From positions 62,001 to 126,000 of the forward strand of contig JAVBJN010000040.1 of assembly GCA_031546985.1 (NCBI GenBank): DNA of 64,000 nucleotides, in the 5' to 3' direction. A model generated the notes under the pieces. It was not told the origin of the DNA. It did no database searches and saw only the letters and a list, made by a program, of their open reading frames with translations. Both the position numbers and the translations under genes were made by a program. Source of the stretch: JAVBJN01 sp031546985 (GTDB lineage Bacteria > Bacteroidota > Bacteroidia > Chitinophagales > Chitinophagaceae). Positions 51,652 through 60,019 of this stretch are shown one piece after another. Position 1 is the stretch's first letter. Every line of letters starts with the position of its first letter.

Positions 51652-52542
51652 TTACTTTCTTGGAGCACCTCTTCTAGCACCGCCCTGGCCGCCACCTTGT
51701 GGTTTGCGTTTGCCTGGAGCACCGCCGCCAGCGTTGTTGCTGTTGCTATTGTTGTTGTTTCTTCTGTTACGGCTGTCATCACCACCTTCTTCGATGCTGA
51801 TTTCGCGTACATTTTCAACTTCTTCTTCTTCGTTTTCATCTTTATCGGCAGTACGCTCCTGCAGACCTTCCATGATGGCAGCAGTAATATACTGGGTGAT
51901 GATAGCGATAGATTTAGTAGCATCGTCATTCGCAGGAATTGCGTAGTCGATTTTAGAAGGATCGCTGTTGGTATCTACCATACCGAAGGTAGTGATACCG
52001 AGGCGTTTTGCTTCTGCTACAGCAATGTGCTCGTGGTTAATATCTACGATGAACAAAGCAGCAGGGATACGGCTCATTTGAGAGATACCACCCAGTACTT
52101 TTTCCATTTTATCTTTATCACGGGTCAGTGTCAAACGCTCTTTTTTGGTAACGTTTTCCAGAGTACCGTCGGCAAGCATTTTCTCGATGCTCTGCATTTT
52201 CTTCACACTCTTACGGATAGTAGTGAAGTTGGTGAGCATACCACCTAACCAACGCTCGGTAGCGAAAGGCATATTGATTTGACGAGCGCACTCGGCAACG
52301 ATTTCTTTAGCTTGCTTTTTAGTAGCTACGAACATGATTTTCTTACCGCTTTTAGCGATAGATTTCATGGCCGCAGAGGCTTCCTGAAGACCATCAACAG
52401 TTTTGTTCAGGTCGATGATGTGGATGCCTTTCTTTTCAGCAAAGATGTAAGGCAACATTTTTGGGTTCCACTTCTTTTTCAAGTGACCGAAGTGTACGCC
52501 TGCTTCTAACAACTGCTGCTGAAGTGTTTTATTATCTTCCAT
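51652..52542 (-). CDS. rpsB: 30S ribosomal protein S2 with long C-terminal tail
   Basis: A 296-aa S2 protein. The first 225 or so residues are a standard S2 (QLLEAGVHFGH, KWNPKMLPYIF, ATKKQAKEIV, RWLGGMLTNF, FIVDINHEHIAVAEA). An unusual tail of about 70 residues follows: an acidic patch (DENEEEEVENVREISIEEGG), then an Asn/Ser run and an end rich in Gly, Arg and Lys (KPQGGGQGGARRGAPRK). The rest of the family mostly ends near residue 240. It is transcribed with rpsI upstream, with no -7 element found in the 81-base gap. Confidence 0.95.
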   Translation of the reverse strand: MEDNKTLQQQLLEAGVHFGHLKKKWNPKMLPYIFAEKKGIHIIDLNKTVDGLQEASAAMKSIAKSGKKIMFVATKKQAKEIVAECARQINMPFATERWLGGMLTNFTTIRKSVKKMQSIEKMLADGTLENVTKKERLTLTRDKDKMEKVLGGISQMSRIPAALFIVDINHEHIAVAEAKRLGITTFGMVDTNSDPSKIDYAIPANDDATKSIAIITQYITAAIMEGLQERTADKDENEEEEVENVREISIEEGGDDSRNRRNNNNSNSNNAGGGAPGKRKPQGGGQGGARRGAPRK

Positions 52543-52574
52543 TGTCTGCTACAGTTAAATGTTTTGTGTTCAAA

Positions 52575-52600
52575 AATTTGATACAGTAATTTGATACGGT
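52575..52600. repeat. Two tandem 13-bp repeats
   Basis: AATTTGATACAGT and AATTTGATACGGT sit directly side by side in the rpsI-rpsB gap, differing at one base. They may be a leader or binding element upstream of rpsB; no function can be assigned. Confidence 0.6.
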
Positions 52601-52623
52601 CAAGAGCCAATACCCTCCAACGA

Positions 52624-53013
52624 TTAACGTTTGGAGAACTGGTAGCTGCGGCGAGCTTTTTTGTGACCTGGTTTTTTACGCTCAACCATACGCGGATCGC
52701 GGGTCAGGGTACCTTCTACTTTCAGCAGAGGACGGTACTCAGCGTTAACTTCACACAGTGCACGGGCAATACCCAGTTTTACTGCTTCAGCCTGTCCTTT
52801 AGGACCGCCACCTTGAACGTTAATTGTAATATCAAATTTATCCAGCGCTTCAATGGTCTTCAGCGGCAATTCTACCTGATTTTGCAGGTAAACAACCTGG
52901 AAGTATTCTTTGTAAGCTTTATCATTGACAGTAATGTTACCAGTACCCTTATTTAAATATACACGGGCAACAGCTTCTTTACGACGGCCAACAGCGTTTT
53001 TCTGTTTTTCCAT
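52624..53013 (-). CDS. rpsI: 30S ribosomal protein S9
   Basis: A 129-aa small-subunit protein whose C-terminal tail reaches the P-site tRNA. Conserved features: NAVGRRKEAVARVYL at the start, GGGPKGQAEA, then TRDPRMVERKKPGHKKARRSYQFSKR ending in the invariant KR. I chose the ATG at 53013 over a TTG three codons earlier. It follows rplM by 12 bases, as in most bacteria. Confidence 0.96.
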   Translation of the reverse strand: MEKQKNAVGRRKEAVARVYLNKGTGNITVNDKAYKEYFQVVYLQNQVELPLKTIEALDKFDITINVQGGGPKGQAEAVKLGIARALCEVNAEYRPLLKVEGTLTRDPRMVERKKPGHKKARRSYQFSKR

Positions 53014-53025
53014 TGATGTCAAGAA

Positions 53026-53469
53026 TTAAAATGTTAAAGTTTGTGGTTTCTGTGCGGCATGAGGGTGTTGATCACCTGCATACACGAACAATTTCTTGAT
53101 CATTTTGCGACCCAGACGGTTTTTAGGCAGCATGCCTTTTACCGCTCTTTCGATCACTGCATCCGGACGACGGTTTAACAGGTCTTTCGCAGTCTCCTCT
53201 TTTTTACCACCAGGGTAACCAGAGAATGTGATGTATTGCTTAGATTCCAGCTTGTTACCGCTCAATACAATTTTTTCAGCATTGAGAACGATCACAAAAT
53301 CTCCACAGTCTGTGTGCGGAGTGTAGTAAGCTTTAGTCTTACCACGCAGAATAGTAGCAATTTTAGCTGCCATACGACCAAGAGTCAGGCCATTAGCATC
53401 CACTACGTGCCATCCGTGTTTTACGGTAGCCGCGTTAGCGTGTTTGGTTTTGAAACTTAAAGTATCCAT
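53026..53469 (-). CDS. rplM: 50S ribosomal protein L13
   Basis: A 147-aa large-subunit protein. Standard L13 features: WHVVDANGLTLGRMAAKIATILRGK, DCGDFVIVLNAEKI and RAVKGMLPKNRLGRKM. The last segment (VYAGDQHPHAAQKPQ) is also typical. It is the first gene of the rplM-rpsI operon; a -7 element 74 bases upstream gives a leader that can fold into a hairpin. Confidence 0.96.
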   Translation of the reverse strand: MDTLSFKTKHANAATVKHGWHVVDANGLTLGRMAAKIATILRGKTKAYYTPHTDCGDFVIVLNAEKIVLSGNKLESKQYITFSGYPGGKKEETAKDLLNRRPDAVIERAVKGMLPKNRLGRKMIKKLFVYAGDQHPHAAQKPQTLTF

Positions 53470-53506
53470 TGCTTTACCAGTAATTAACTTAAATCTGTTT
53501 GTAATG

Positions 53507-53539
53507 CCCTAATAATATAACGAGCTGTTTATTATTGGG
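53507..53539 (-). promoter_or_regulatory. Possible structured leader of the rplM operon
   Basis: Within the transcribed leader, CCC-T-AATAAT (53507-53516) pairs with ATTATT-GGG (53531-53539), with one bulged base and a 14-base loop. Ribosomal protein operons are often controlled by leader RNA that binds a product such as L13; that role here is a guess. Confidence 0.35.
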
Positions 53540-53543
53540 AGCG

Positions 53544-53551
53544 CAAAGATA
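53544..53551 (-). promoter_or_regulatory. Bacteroidota -7 element (TATCTTTG)
   Basis: An exact TAnnTTTG match on the minus strand, 74 bases before rplM. The rest of the spacer up to 53,791 is AT-rich; no exact element was found for the divergent susC. Confidence 0.6.
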
Positions 53552-53791
53552 GGGTTCGGTTCTACATCTGCCAAGAAAATCATTAGGAAATTTTTTAACT
53601 GCTTTGTAACTTATTGATTTTCAGTAAAATTTTTGTTCAATTTTATTTATGCTTCATAACTGTTACTGATCCTGCACAGATAACGTATTAAGAATTAGTC
53701 TTTTATTTTCTCCTGATCCATTGTTTTTTGAAAATATATACTTAAATTCATAATAGTTAAAGTTCTGTTAACATCTATAATCGGTTTGTCT

Positions 53792-56700
53792 ATGAAGAAA
53801 CTTGTATCACTAACCCTGCTATGTGTCCTCGCCGGTGCAATGTCTGGCTGGGCACAAACCAAAAAGATCAAAGGGAGAATCGTCGACGAGAACGGCGACC
53901 CTGTGATCGGGGCTGCAGTAACGGTAAAGGGAACCACTACCGGTGCAGCTACGGACCTGGATGGAAATTTCAGCATTGATGCTCCTGACAATGGCACCAC
54001 GCTGGTCATAAAATCAATCGGATACACCCAGGGCGAAATAAAAATCCCGCCTTCCGGGTTTGTAACCTATAAAATGGAGGCGTCGGCCAAAGCGCTGAAA
54101 GAAACAGTAGTTACGGCGCTGGGTATCAAACGCGAGAAAAAAGCGATTGGTTACTCCACTTCTGATGTAAGTGCCGATCTTATGCGTAAGTCTGGCGAAC
54201 AAAACGTAATTCAGGGTTTGGCCGCCAAGGCCCCGGGTATTCAGGTTACCGGATCTGGTGGTAGTCCTGGTGCTTCTACAAAAATCGTAATCCGCGGTAA
54301 CAGCTCCTTTACCGGAAATAACCAACCGTTGATTGTAATTGATGGTGTACCGGTAGATAACTCAACAGTTACGCCACAGGCAGCAGATGATCCGTACAAT
54401 GGTAACCTGGCGGGTGTAAACCAGTCTAACCGTGCGGTGGATATTAACCCTGAGGACATTGAGTCGATCTCTATCCTGAAAGGCCCAGCTGCGGCAGCCC
54501 TGTATGGTGCCCGCGGTGCCAATGGTGCTATTCTTTATACCACCAAAAGAGGTAAGGCCCGTAAAGGAATAGGTATCACCTTCAATACCAGCGTATCGAT
54601 GGATGAGGTGAATAAATTGCCCAAATTGCAGAATCAATATGTGCAGGGCAGTATTGGCGGGCCTATGAATACCTGGAATGCGGGACCGGATGGTGTACCC
54701 TATACGGATGATGATAACCTGGGTACTCCCAACAGCTGGGGGCCTAAAGCATCGAGTATAGGCGTGCCTACCTATAATAACGTTGATAATTTCTTTAAGA
54801 AAGGCTGGACTTATGATAATAGCCTGTCTTTATATGGAGGAAATGAGAATACTTCATTCCGGGCAGGTATTTCAAATACCAACCAAACAGGTATTATCCC
54901 CAATACAAAACTGAACCGGACTTCTGTTCGTCTGACAGGAGATACGAAGTTGACAGATAAGCTTACCATAGGCGCTACTGTAAACTACACCAATACTTCT
55001 ACCATACGTGCTCAAAACGGTTCTAACCTGTCGGGTACCATGCTTACCCTGTTGAGAACACCAATCAACTACAATGGAGATAAGTATGTGGATGAAAATG
55101 GCGTACAAATACCCTACTACTATTTCTACGACAATGCCAAGTACTCGGTGTATTATAATCCTTATGAGGATGAGACCAACCGTGTATTGGGTAACATGAC
55201 GGTGAACTACGAATTTACCAAAGCTCTGGTTCTGAATGTAAGAACCGGAGTGGATTGGTACAATACTACTGCCAAGCAGATTTACTCTATCAATTCGATG
55301 GGTAACGATGCTGGTGATGGTACCGGCCAGGTTAACCGTACAAGCTTTAGCAATAAAAACCTCTATTCCGATGTATTGTTAAGGTATAACAAAAGGATGA
55401 GTGAAAACTTCTCCATCAATGCGCTGGCCGGGTATAACTATACCTATAGTCAGGACAATTCTATCTTCTCAAGAGGACGTAACCTGTCTTTACCTAATTT
55501 CTACAACTTTATTAATGCCTCTGAGCTGTATACCAGTAATGAGGATAATTACCTGCTTACGCAAGCGGTATTTGCAGAATTGGGCGGCGATTATAAAGGC
55601 CAGGTTTATGCTACGGTTACAGGTCGTAAAGAGTGGTCTTCCGGCTTTGGTGAAGGATCTCCTGGTTTCTTCTATCCTAAAGCCGATGTAGCCTGGGTGT
55701 TTACCGAAACCTTTAATGCGCCAAAATGGTTTAGCTATGGTAAAGTAAGAGCTGCTTATGCAAATAGTGGTAATGCTCCGGGAGCCTACCTGAATAAGAC
55801 ATATTACGCTGTACCATTCATAGCTGATGGCTGGACTAATGGTATGAGTTTCCCTTATGGCGGGCAATCTGGCTATGGCATCTCCTCCCGGTTAATCAGG
55901 TCTGGCCTCAGACCTGAAAGTGTAACCGGTTTGGAAGCTGGTCTGGAACTCAATTTCTTTAACAGCCGTATTACTTTTGAGGGAACTGTTTATCGCCAGG
56001 TTTCAGAAAACCTGTTGTTGGATAAGCCAACTGCTGCCTCTGCAGGCTTTCAGGTACAATATACCAACGCCGGTACAATGGAGAACAAGGGTATTGAGTT
56101 AGCCTTGGGTCTGATTCCCGTAAAATCGTCAAGTTTTGAGTGGAAACTCTCTGGTAACTGGGCTATGAACCGCAACAAGGTTTTGAAACTGGATCAGGGT
56201 GTAAATCAGATCAGTGTTGAAACCGGTTTTGCGGATATTGCTTCTTATGCTATTGTGGGACAACCTTATGGTGTGTTCTTCGGTACTGCATGGCAGCGCG
56301 ATGCCAATGGCAACCTGCTGATTGATGAAGCGTCCGGATTGCCAACGAAAGCAACCGTTAGTCAGAAATTGGGCGATCCTAACCCCAAATGGTTAATGGG
56401 TATTAATAACGAATTCACCTACAAAAACCTCAGTTTCTCCTTCCTCTGGGATTTCCGTCAAGGTGGCGACATATGGAATGCAACCTGGGTTAACCTGAAC
56501 TTCCGTGGCCGCTCCGAAGAATCTGGAGATCGGGAACGTACTTATGTGATTGATGGGGTTTATGATGGCAACGCTTCTAATCCTGGTGCCAGAAACAGTA
56601 CTGCGATTTCTGCAAACAGTTATTATACCAACTACCTTGGTTCTAATGGTGCAGCAGAAAACGCCATCCAGGATGGTGGCTGGGTTCGCCTGAGGGCTGT

Positions 56701-56923
56701 AAACCTGGGTTACCGTTTTGACCTGGCTGCCAGAAATCCCAAATATCTGGTTAAATCTATTGATGTAGGACTTAGTGGAAGAAACCTGTTGTTGTTTACC
56801 GATTATAAAGGTGTAGATCCTGAAACCAGTCTGACTGGTGCTGGTTCTAACCTGAATGGCTATGATTATTATAACAATCCAGGTACACGTTCTTACAGCA
56901 TGAATTTAAGATTTACATTTTAA
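53792..56923 (+). CDS. SusC/RagA-family TonB-dependent outer membrane receptor
   Basis: A 1043-aa outer-membrane transporter. Signal peptide (about 1-21, GAMSGWAQ), carboxypeptidase-regulatory-like domain (about 25-105: IKGRIVDENGDPVIGAAV, then TDLDGNFSI), TonB box/plug (about 110-240: ALGIKREKKAIGYS, VIDGVPVDN, SISILKGPAAAALYGARGANGAIL) and a large beta barrel ending MNLRFTF with a terminal phenylalanine. It works with the adjacent SusD-like lipoprotein and TonB-ExbB-ExbD to import a glycan, peptide or other oligomer. The ATG at 53792 starts the signal peptide. No polysaccharide-degrading enzyme is next to it, so the ligand is open. Confidence 0.92.
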   Translation: MKKLVSLTLLCVLAGAMSGWAQTKKIKGRIVDENGDPVIGAAVTVKGTTTGAATDLDGNFSIDAPDNGTTLVIKSIGYTQGEIKIPPSGFVTYKMEASAKALKETVVTALGIKREKKAIGYSTSDVSADLMRKSGEQNVIQGLAAKAPGIQVTGSGGSPGASTKIVIRGNSSFTGNNQPLIVIDGVPVDNSTVTPQAADDPYNGNLAGVNQSNRAVDINPEDIESISILKGPAAAALYGARGANGAILYTTKRGKARKGIGITFNTSVSMDEVNKLPKLQNQYVQGSIGGPMNTWNAGPDGVPYTDDDNLGTPNSWGPKASSIGVPTYNNVDNFFKKGWTYDNSLSLYGGNENTSFRAGISNTNQTGIIPNTKLNRTSVRLTGDTKLTDKLTIGATVNYTNTSTIRAQNGSNLSGTMLTLLRTPINYNGDKYVDENGVQIPYYYFYDNAKYSVYYNPYEDETNRVLGNMTVNYEFTKALVLNVRTGVDWYNTTAKQIYSINSMGNDAGDGTGQVNRTSFSNKNLYSDVLLRYNKRMSENFSINALAGYNYTYSQDNSIFSRGRNLSLPNFYNFINASELYTSNEDNYLLTQAVFAELGGDYKGQVYATVTGRKEWSSGFGEGSPGFFYPKADVAWVFTETFNAPKWFSYGKVRAAYANSGNAPGAYLNKTYYAVPFIADGWTNGMSFPYGGQSGYGISSRLIRSGLRPESVTGLEAGLELNFFNSRITFEGTVYRQVSENLLLDKPTAASAGFQVQYTNAGTMENKGIELALGLIPVKSSSFEWKLSGNWAMNRNKVLKLDQGVNQISVETGFADIASYAIVGQPYGVFFGTAWQRDANGNLLIDEASGLPTKATVSQKLGDPNPKWLMGINNEFTYKNLSFSFLWDFRQGGDIWNATWVNLNFRGRSEESGDRERTYVIDGVYDGNASNPGARNSTAISANSYYTNYLGSNGAAENAIQDGGWVRLRAVNLGYRFDLAARNPKYLVKSIDVGLSGRNLLLFTDYKGVDPETSLTGAGSNLNGYDYYNNPGTRSYSMNLRFTF

Positions 56924-56946
56924 TCACTCCTTAAAGAGATATAGAT

Positions 56947-58326
56947 ATGAATAAGATAACAAAAACGATGGGAGTTCTGGCCTTGTCATTAGTGGTGGTG
57001 ATTAACGGTTGTAAAAAAGATGATGATTTATATACCAACCCAAACCTCCCAGTCAAGGCTACACCGGCAACCATGCTTGCCAACCTTGAGGTAAATACAT
57101 TTATGAACTTTGAAGGATTGGTGAAAACCACTTCTATTCTTATACAGCATAACTCGGGTGTAGGAGCCCAGTTTATAACAGACGACCGTTATGATCTGAC
57201 CGAAGATCAAATGGACAACTACTGGAACGGTGTGTATGCAGGTACATTGGTAAATGCCAAATTGCTATCCGATAATTTTGGAGCGGAGAATCCGTATTAT
57301 AATTCAATTTCCAAAATTCTGATGGCGATGAACCTGGGGCTAGCTACCGATCTGTGGGGCGATGTGCCTTATTCGGATGCATTTCAGGGGCAGACCGGAA
57401 CATTGACACCCAAGTTCGATAGTCAGCAACAGATCCTGGCTACTATACAAAGTTTGTTGGATGAAGCTATTTCATTAGCTGCCCAGCCAAGCGGAGCCAA
57501 TGCGGAATTGCCCACTGGCGACGATTATATTTTTGGTGGTGATATGGGTATGTGGACTAAAACGGCCTGGACACTTAAGGCACGTTATGCCAACCGCCTG
57601 AGTTTGAAAGATCCTGCGGGTTCTGCAACCAATGTATTGACTTACCTGGCTAATGGTATTTCTTCTTCCAGTGAGAATTGCATGACCATGCACTTCGGAA
57701 CAGGTGCCGATGCCAACCAGTTTAATGCTTTCCAGCAACAACGTGCATTACAGGTATTGGCATGCGCTACTTTAGTTGACTCTATGAAACTTCGCCCTTC
57801 TGACATCCGTCTGTATTATTACTTTGATTCTACCGGTTTGGGAGATGTAATAGGTAACGAGTTGGGCCAGTCCGATGACCAGGTTTCTTCATGGGGCAGC
57901 TACATAGCAGGTTCCGGATCTACCAGTACGCCATTGGTAACCTTTGCAGAAGCCAAGTTCCTGGAAGCAGAAGCGCACATGCGTTTATCACAAACCACCG
58001 ATGCCGCAAATGCACTGAACGATGCCATTCAGGCCAGTTGTGATGAGGTAACATCGGGTGCATTCAGTGGTGCTTCTCTTGCAACTTATACACCCGGTAA
58101 TGTTAATTTGTCGCGAATCATGTATGAAAAATGGATTGCCATGTTCATGCAGTTTGAGGCTTATGACGATTATAGAAGGACTGGTTTCCCTAACCTGACC
58201 ATACGTCCGGGCGCATCCAGAAATTACATTCCGCAAAGGATGCCAACTGCGCTGACAGAAAGGGTAGCTAATCCGAATGCACAACCTTATACACTCGATG
58301 TTAAAGTATGGTGGGCGCAACCCTAA
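56947..58326 (+). CDS. SusD/RagB-family substrate-binding lipoprotein
   Basis: A 459-aa surface lipoprotein paired with the upstream SusC. Lipobox ending at C22 (VVINGC), then the TPR-based SusD-like fold with family phrases: NAKLLSD, ALATDLWGDVPYSDAFQG (near 137), WTLKARYANRLSLKDP, FAEAKFLEAEAHMR (about 330) and a C-terminal segment (MYEKWIAMFMQFEAYDDYRRTG). Length and order fit the short SusD branch. It begins 23 bases after the susC stop, so the two are co-transcribed. It caps the SusC barrel and binds the substrate. Confidence 0.92.
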   Translation: MNKITKTMGVLALSLVVVINGCKKDDDLYTNPNLPVKATPATMLANLEVNTFMNFEGLVKTTSILIQHNSGVGAQFITDDRYDLTEDQMDNYWNGVYAGTLVNAKLLSDNFGAENPYYNSISKILMAMNLGLATDLWGDVPYSDAFQGQTGTLTPKFDSQQQILATIQSLLDEAISLAAQPSGANAELPTGDDYIFGGDMGMWTKTAWTLKARYANRLSLKDPAGSATNVLTYLANGISSSSENCMTMHFGTGADANQFNAFQQQRALQVLACATLVDSMKLRPSDIRLYYYFDSTGLGDVIGNELGQSDDQVSSWGSYIAGSGSTSTPLVTFAEAKFLEAEAHMRLSQTTDAANALNDAIQASCDEVTSGAFSGASLATYTPGNVNLSRIMYEKWIAMFMQFEAYDDYRRTGFPNLTIRPGASRNYIPQRMPTALTERVANPNAQPYTLDVKVWWAQP

Positions 58327-58349
58327 TCACTAACCGTAAATTAAGCTTT

Positions 58350-59735
58350 ATGAAAAAAATTCTCATCATAGCGGCTTCGCTCTTCTCTATGTTCACGGAA
58401 GTGGCGCAGGCGCAAAAACACGGCATTGGTTTGCATTTTGGGGCATATGATTTTTATGGCCCGCAAACCGGTGACTATTTCTTTAACAAACAGAACAAAT
58501 ACGGGTATAACGCTGAGACGGGAATTTCTGACACCTCTCAGGTAAGCGCCCTTTTCTGGAATCCTATGATCCGCGGGTCATACTGGATTCAATTGAGTAA
58601 ACACTTCGACCTCAGTTTCGCGGTTTCGCTGTCTAACCTGGAATATCCGGGAGATAAACCAGATTCGGGCTATATCAACAAGTACAGGCTGCGCAACCAG
58701 ATATTCCAGAAAGCGTTACTGGCCGAGCTGGATGCCCGTATCAACTTTAATATCCTGCCCAAGGAAGACTATTATGTGTCGCCCTACATCTTTGCGGGTA
58801 TTAATGGTTCTTATCACAACAACATGTGGTACGGTGCTGATGTGCCGGTTGGTTTAGGTTTTAACTTTAAGCTGGCCAAAGACATGTACATCAACCTGGA
58901 GTCGGGCTACAAAATAGCGCTTACCGATCATGACCAGGATCACCTGCAACATGCTATTGGCTTCGTATACTGGTTTAAACCAGGCTATAAAGAGGCGGTA
59001 GCGGTGAAGCCGGAAATACCTATGGCCATTATGGACATGGATAAAGATGGCTTGCCGGATGATAAGGACGATTGCCCTACTATTGCGGGTCCTGTATCGA
59101 TGAATGGTTGTCCTGACAGCGATGGCGATGGTATTAACGATAAGATGGACGAATGTCCGCTCGTTGCCGGTTTGCCACAGTTTAACGGATGTCCTGATAG
59201 CGATAGCGATGGTATTCCGGATCAGAAAGATGAATGCCCTTACGTAGCCGGTACTGCCGATCGTAATGGTTGCCCTGTGCCGGATAAAGACGGTGATGGC
59301 TTCCCTGATAGCGAAGACCGTTGTCCTAACCTGTACAGTAAAACCAACCAGGGTTGTCCTGAAATTAAACAGGAACTGATCGAAAAAGTAAATAAAGCAG
59401 CCCGCTCGGTATTCTTTAAAACCGGTAAAGCTGCGTTAACCGCTTCTTCGTTCAAACAACTGGATGTGATCGCTACCATCATGAAAGCCGATCCTACATT
59501 GTATACCGACATTGAAGGCCACACCGATAATGTAGGTAACGATGAGTTTAATATGAAACTCTCTCAGGAACGTGCAGATGTGTGCCGCGATTACCTGGTT
59601 AAACAAGGTATCTCTGCTGACCGCATTACCAGCAAAGGATTCGGTGAGACTACACCTATAGCAACCAACGAAACTGCTCTGGGTAAAGCTCAAAACCGCC
59701 GTACAGAATTCAAACTGCGTAATTATCAGCAATAA
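58350..59735 (+). CDS. OmpA-family outer membrane protein with TSP3-type repeats
   Basis: A 461-aa protein. Signal peptide (about 1-21, EVAQAQ), an N-terminal beta barrel (about 22-215), then calcium-binding thrombospondin-3-type repeats (about 225-340: DMDKDGLPDDKDDCPTIAG, DSDGDGINDKMDECPLVAG and further copies) and an OmpA peptidoglycan-binding domain (about 345-460: FFKTGKAALT, IEGHTDNVG, LSQERADVCRDYL, FGETTPIATNET). It tethers the outer membrane to the cell wall. It begins 23 bases after susD with no terminator between, so it is probably in the same operon. The strong terminator at 59761 closes it. Confidence 0.9.
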   Translation: MKKILIIAASLFSMFTEVAQAQKHGIGLHFGAYDFYGPQTGDYFFNKQNKYGYNAETGISDTSQVSALFWNPMIRGSYWIQLSKHFDLSFAVSLSNLEYPGDKPDSGYINKYRLRNQIFQKALLAELDARINFNILPKEDYYVSPYIFAGINGSYHNNMWYGADVPVGLGFNFKLAKDMYINLESGYKIALTDHDQDHLQHAIGFVYWFKPGYKEAVAVKPEIPMAIMDMDKDGLPDDKDDCPTIAGPVSMNGCPDSDGDGINDKMDECPLVAGLPQFNGCPDSDSDGIPDQKDECPYVAGTADRNGCPVPDKDGDGFPDSEDRCPNLYSKTNQGCPEIKQELIEKVNKAARSVFFKTGKAALTASSFKQLDVIATIMKADPTLYTDIEGHTDNVGNDEFNMKLSQERADVCRDYLVKQGISADRITSKGFGETTPIATNETALGKAQNRRTEFKLRNYQQ

Positions 59736-59760
59736 CATACTGGTATTAGTGAGCAATTTA

Positions 59761-59802
59761 ACAGTAAGCCGCCCCGATTGGGGCGGCTTACTGTTTTTTA
59801 GT
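59761..59802 (+). terminator. Terminator of the susC-susD-ompA operon
   Basis: A perfect 15-bp stem, ACAGTAAGCCGCCCC (59761-59775) with GGGGCGGCTTACTGT (59780-59794), around GATT and followed by a T run. The next 215 bases up to the second susC are AT-rich with no exact -7 element found. Confidence 0.95.
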
Positions 59803-60019
59803 GCAATGCATAAAAAAGGAGACACATGTTTTATCATTTCATAAAGTTGGTTTGGGTAATGTAAAAAACAATGGGCTACAGGAACAAGAATATGCCCTTG
59901 TTTAGGTCATTGTGTAAATTCTCTAATTCAATTTTTAAAAATACTTGCATAAACAACTTTTTGTTAACAAATGTCATAGTTTAGTTAGCTAAACAACATT
60001 TTTAACAAAAATTTTACGC

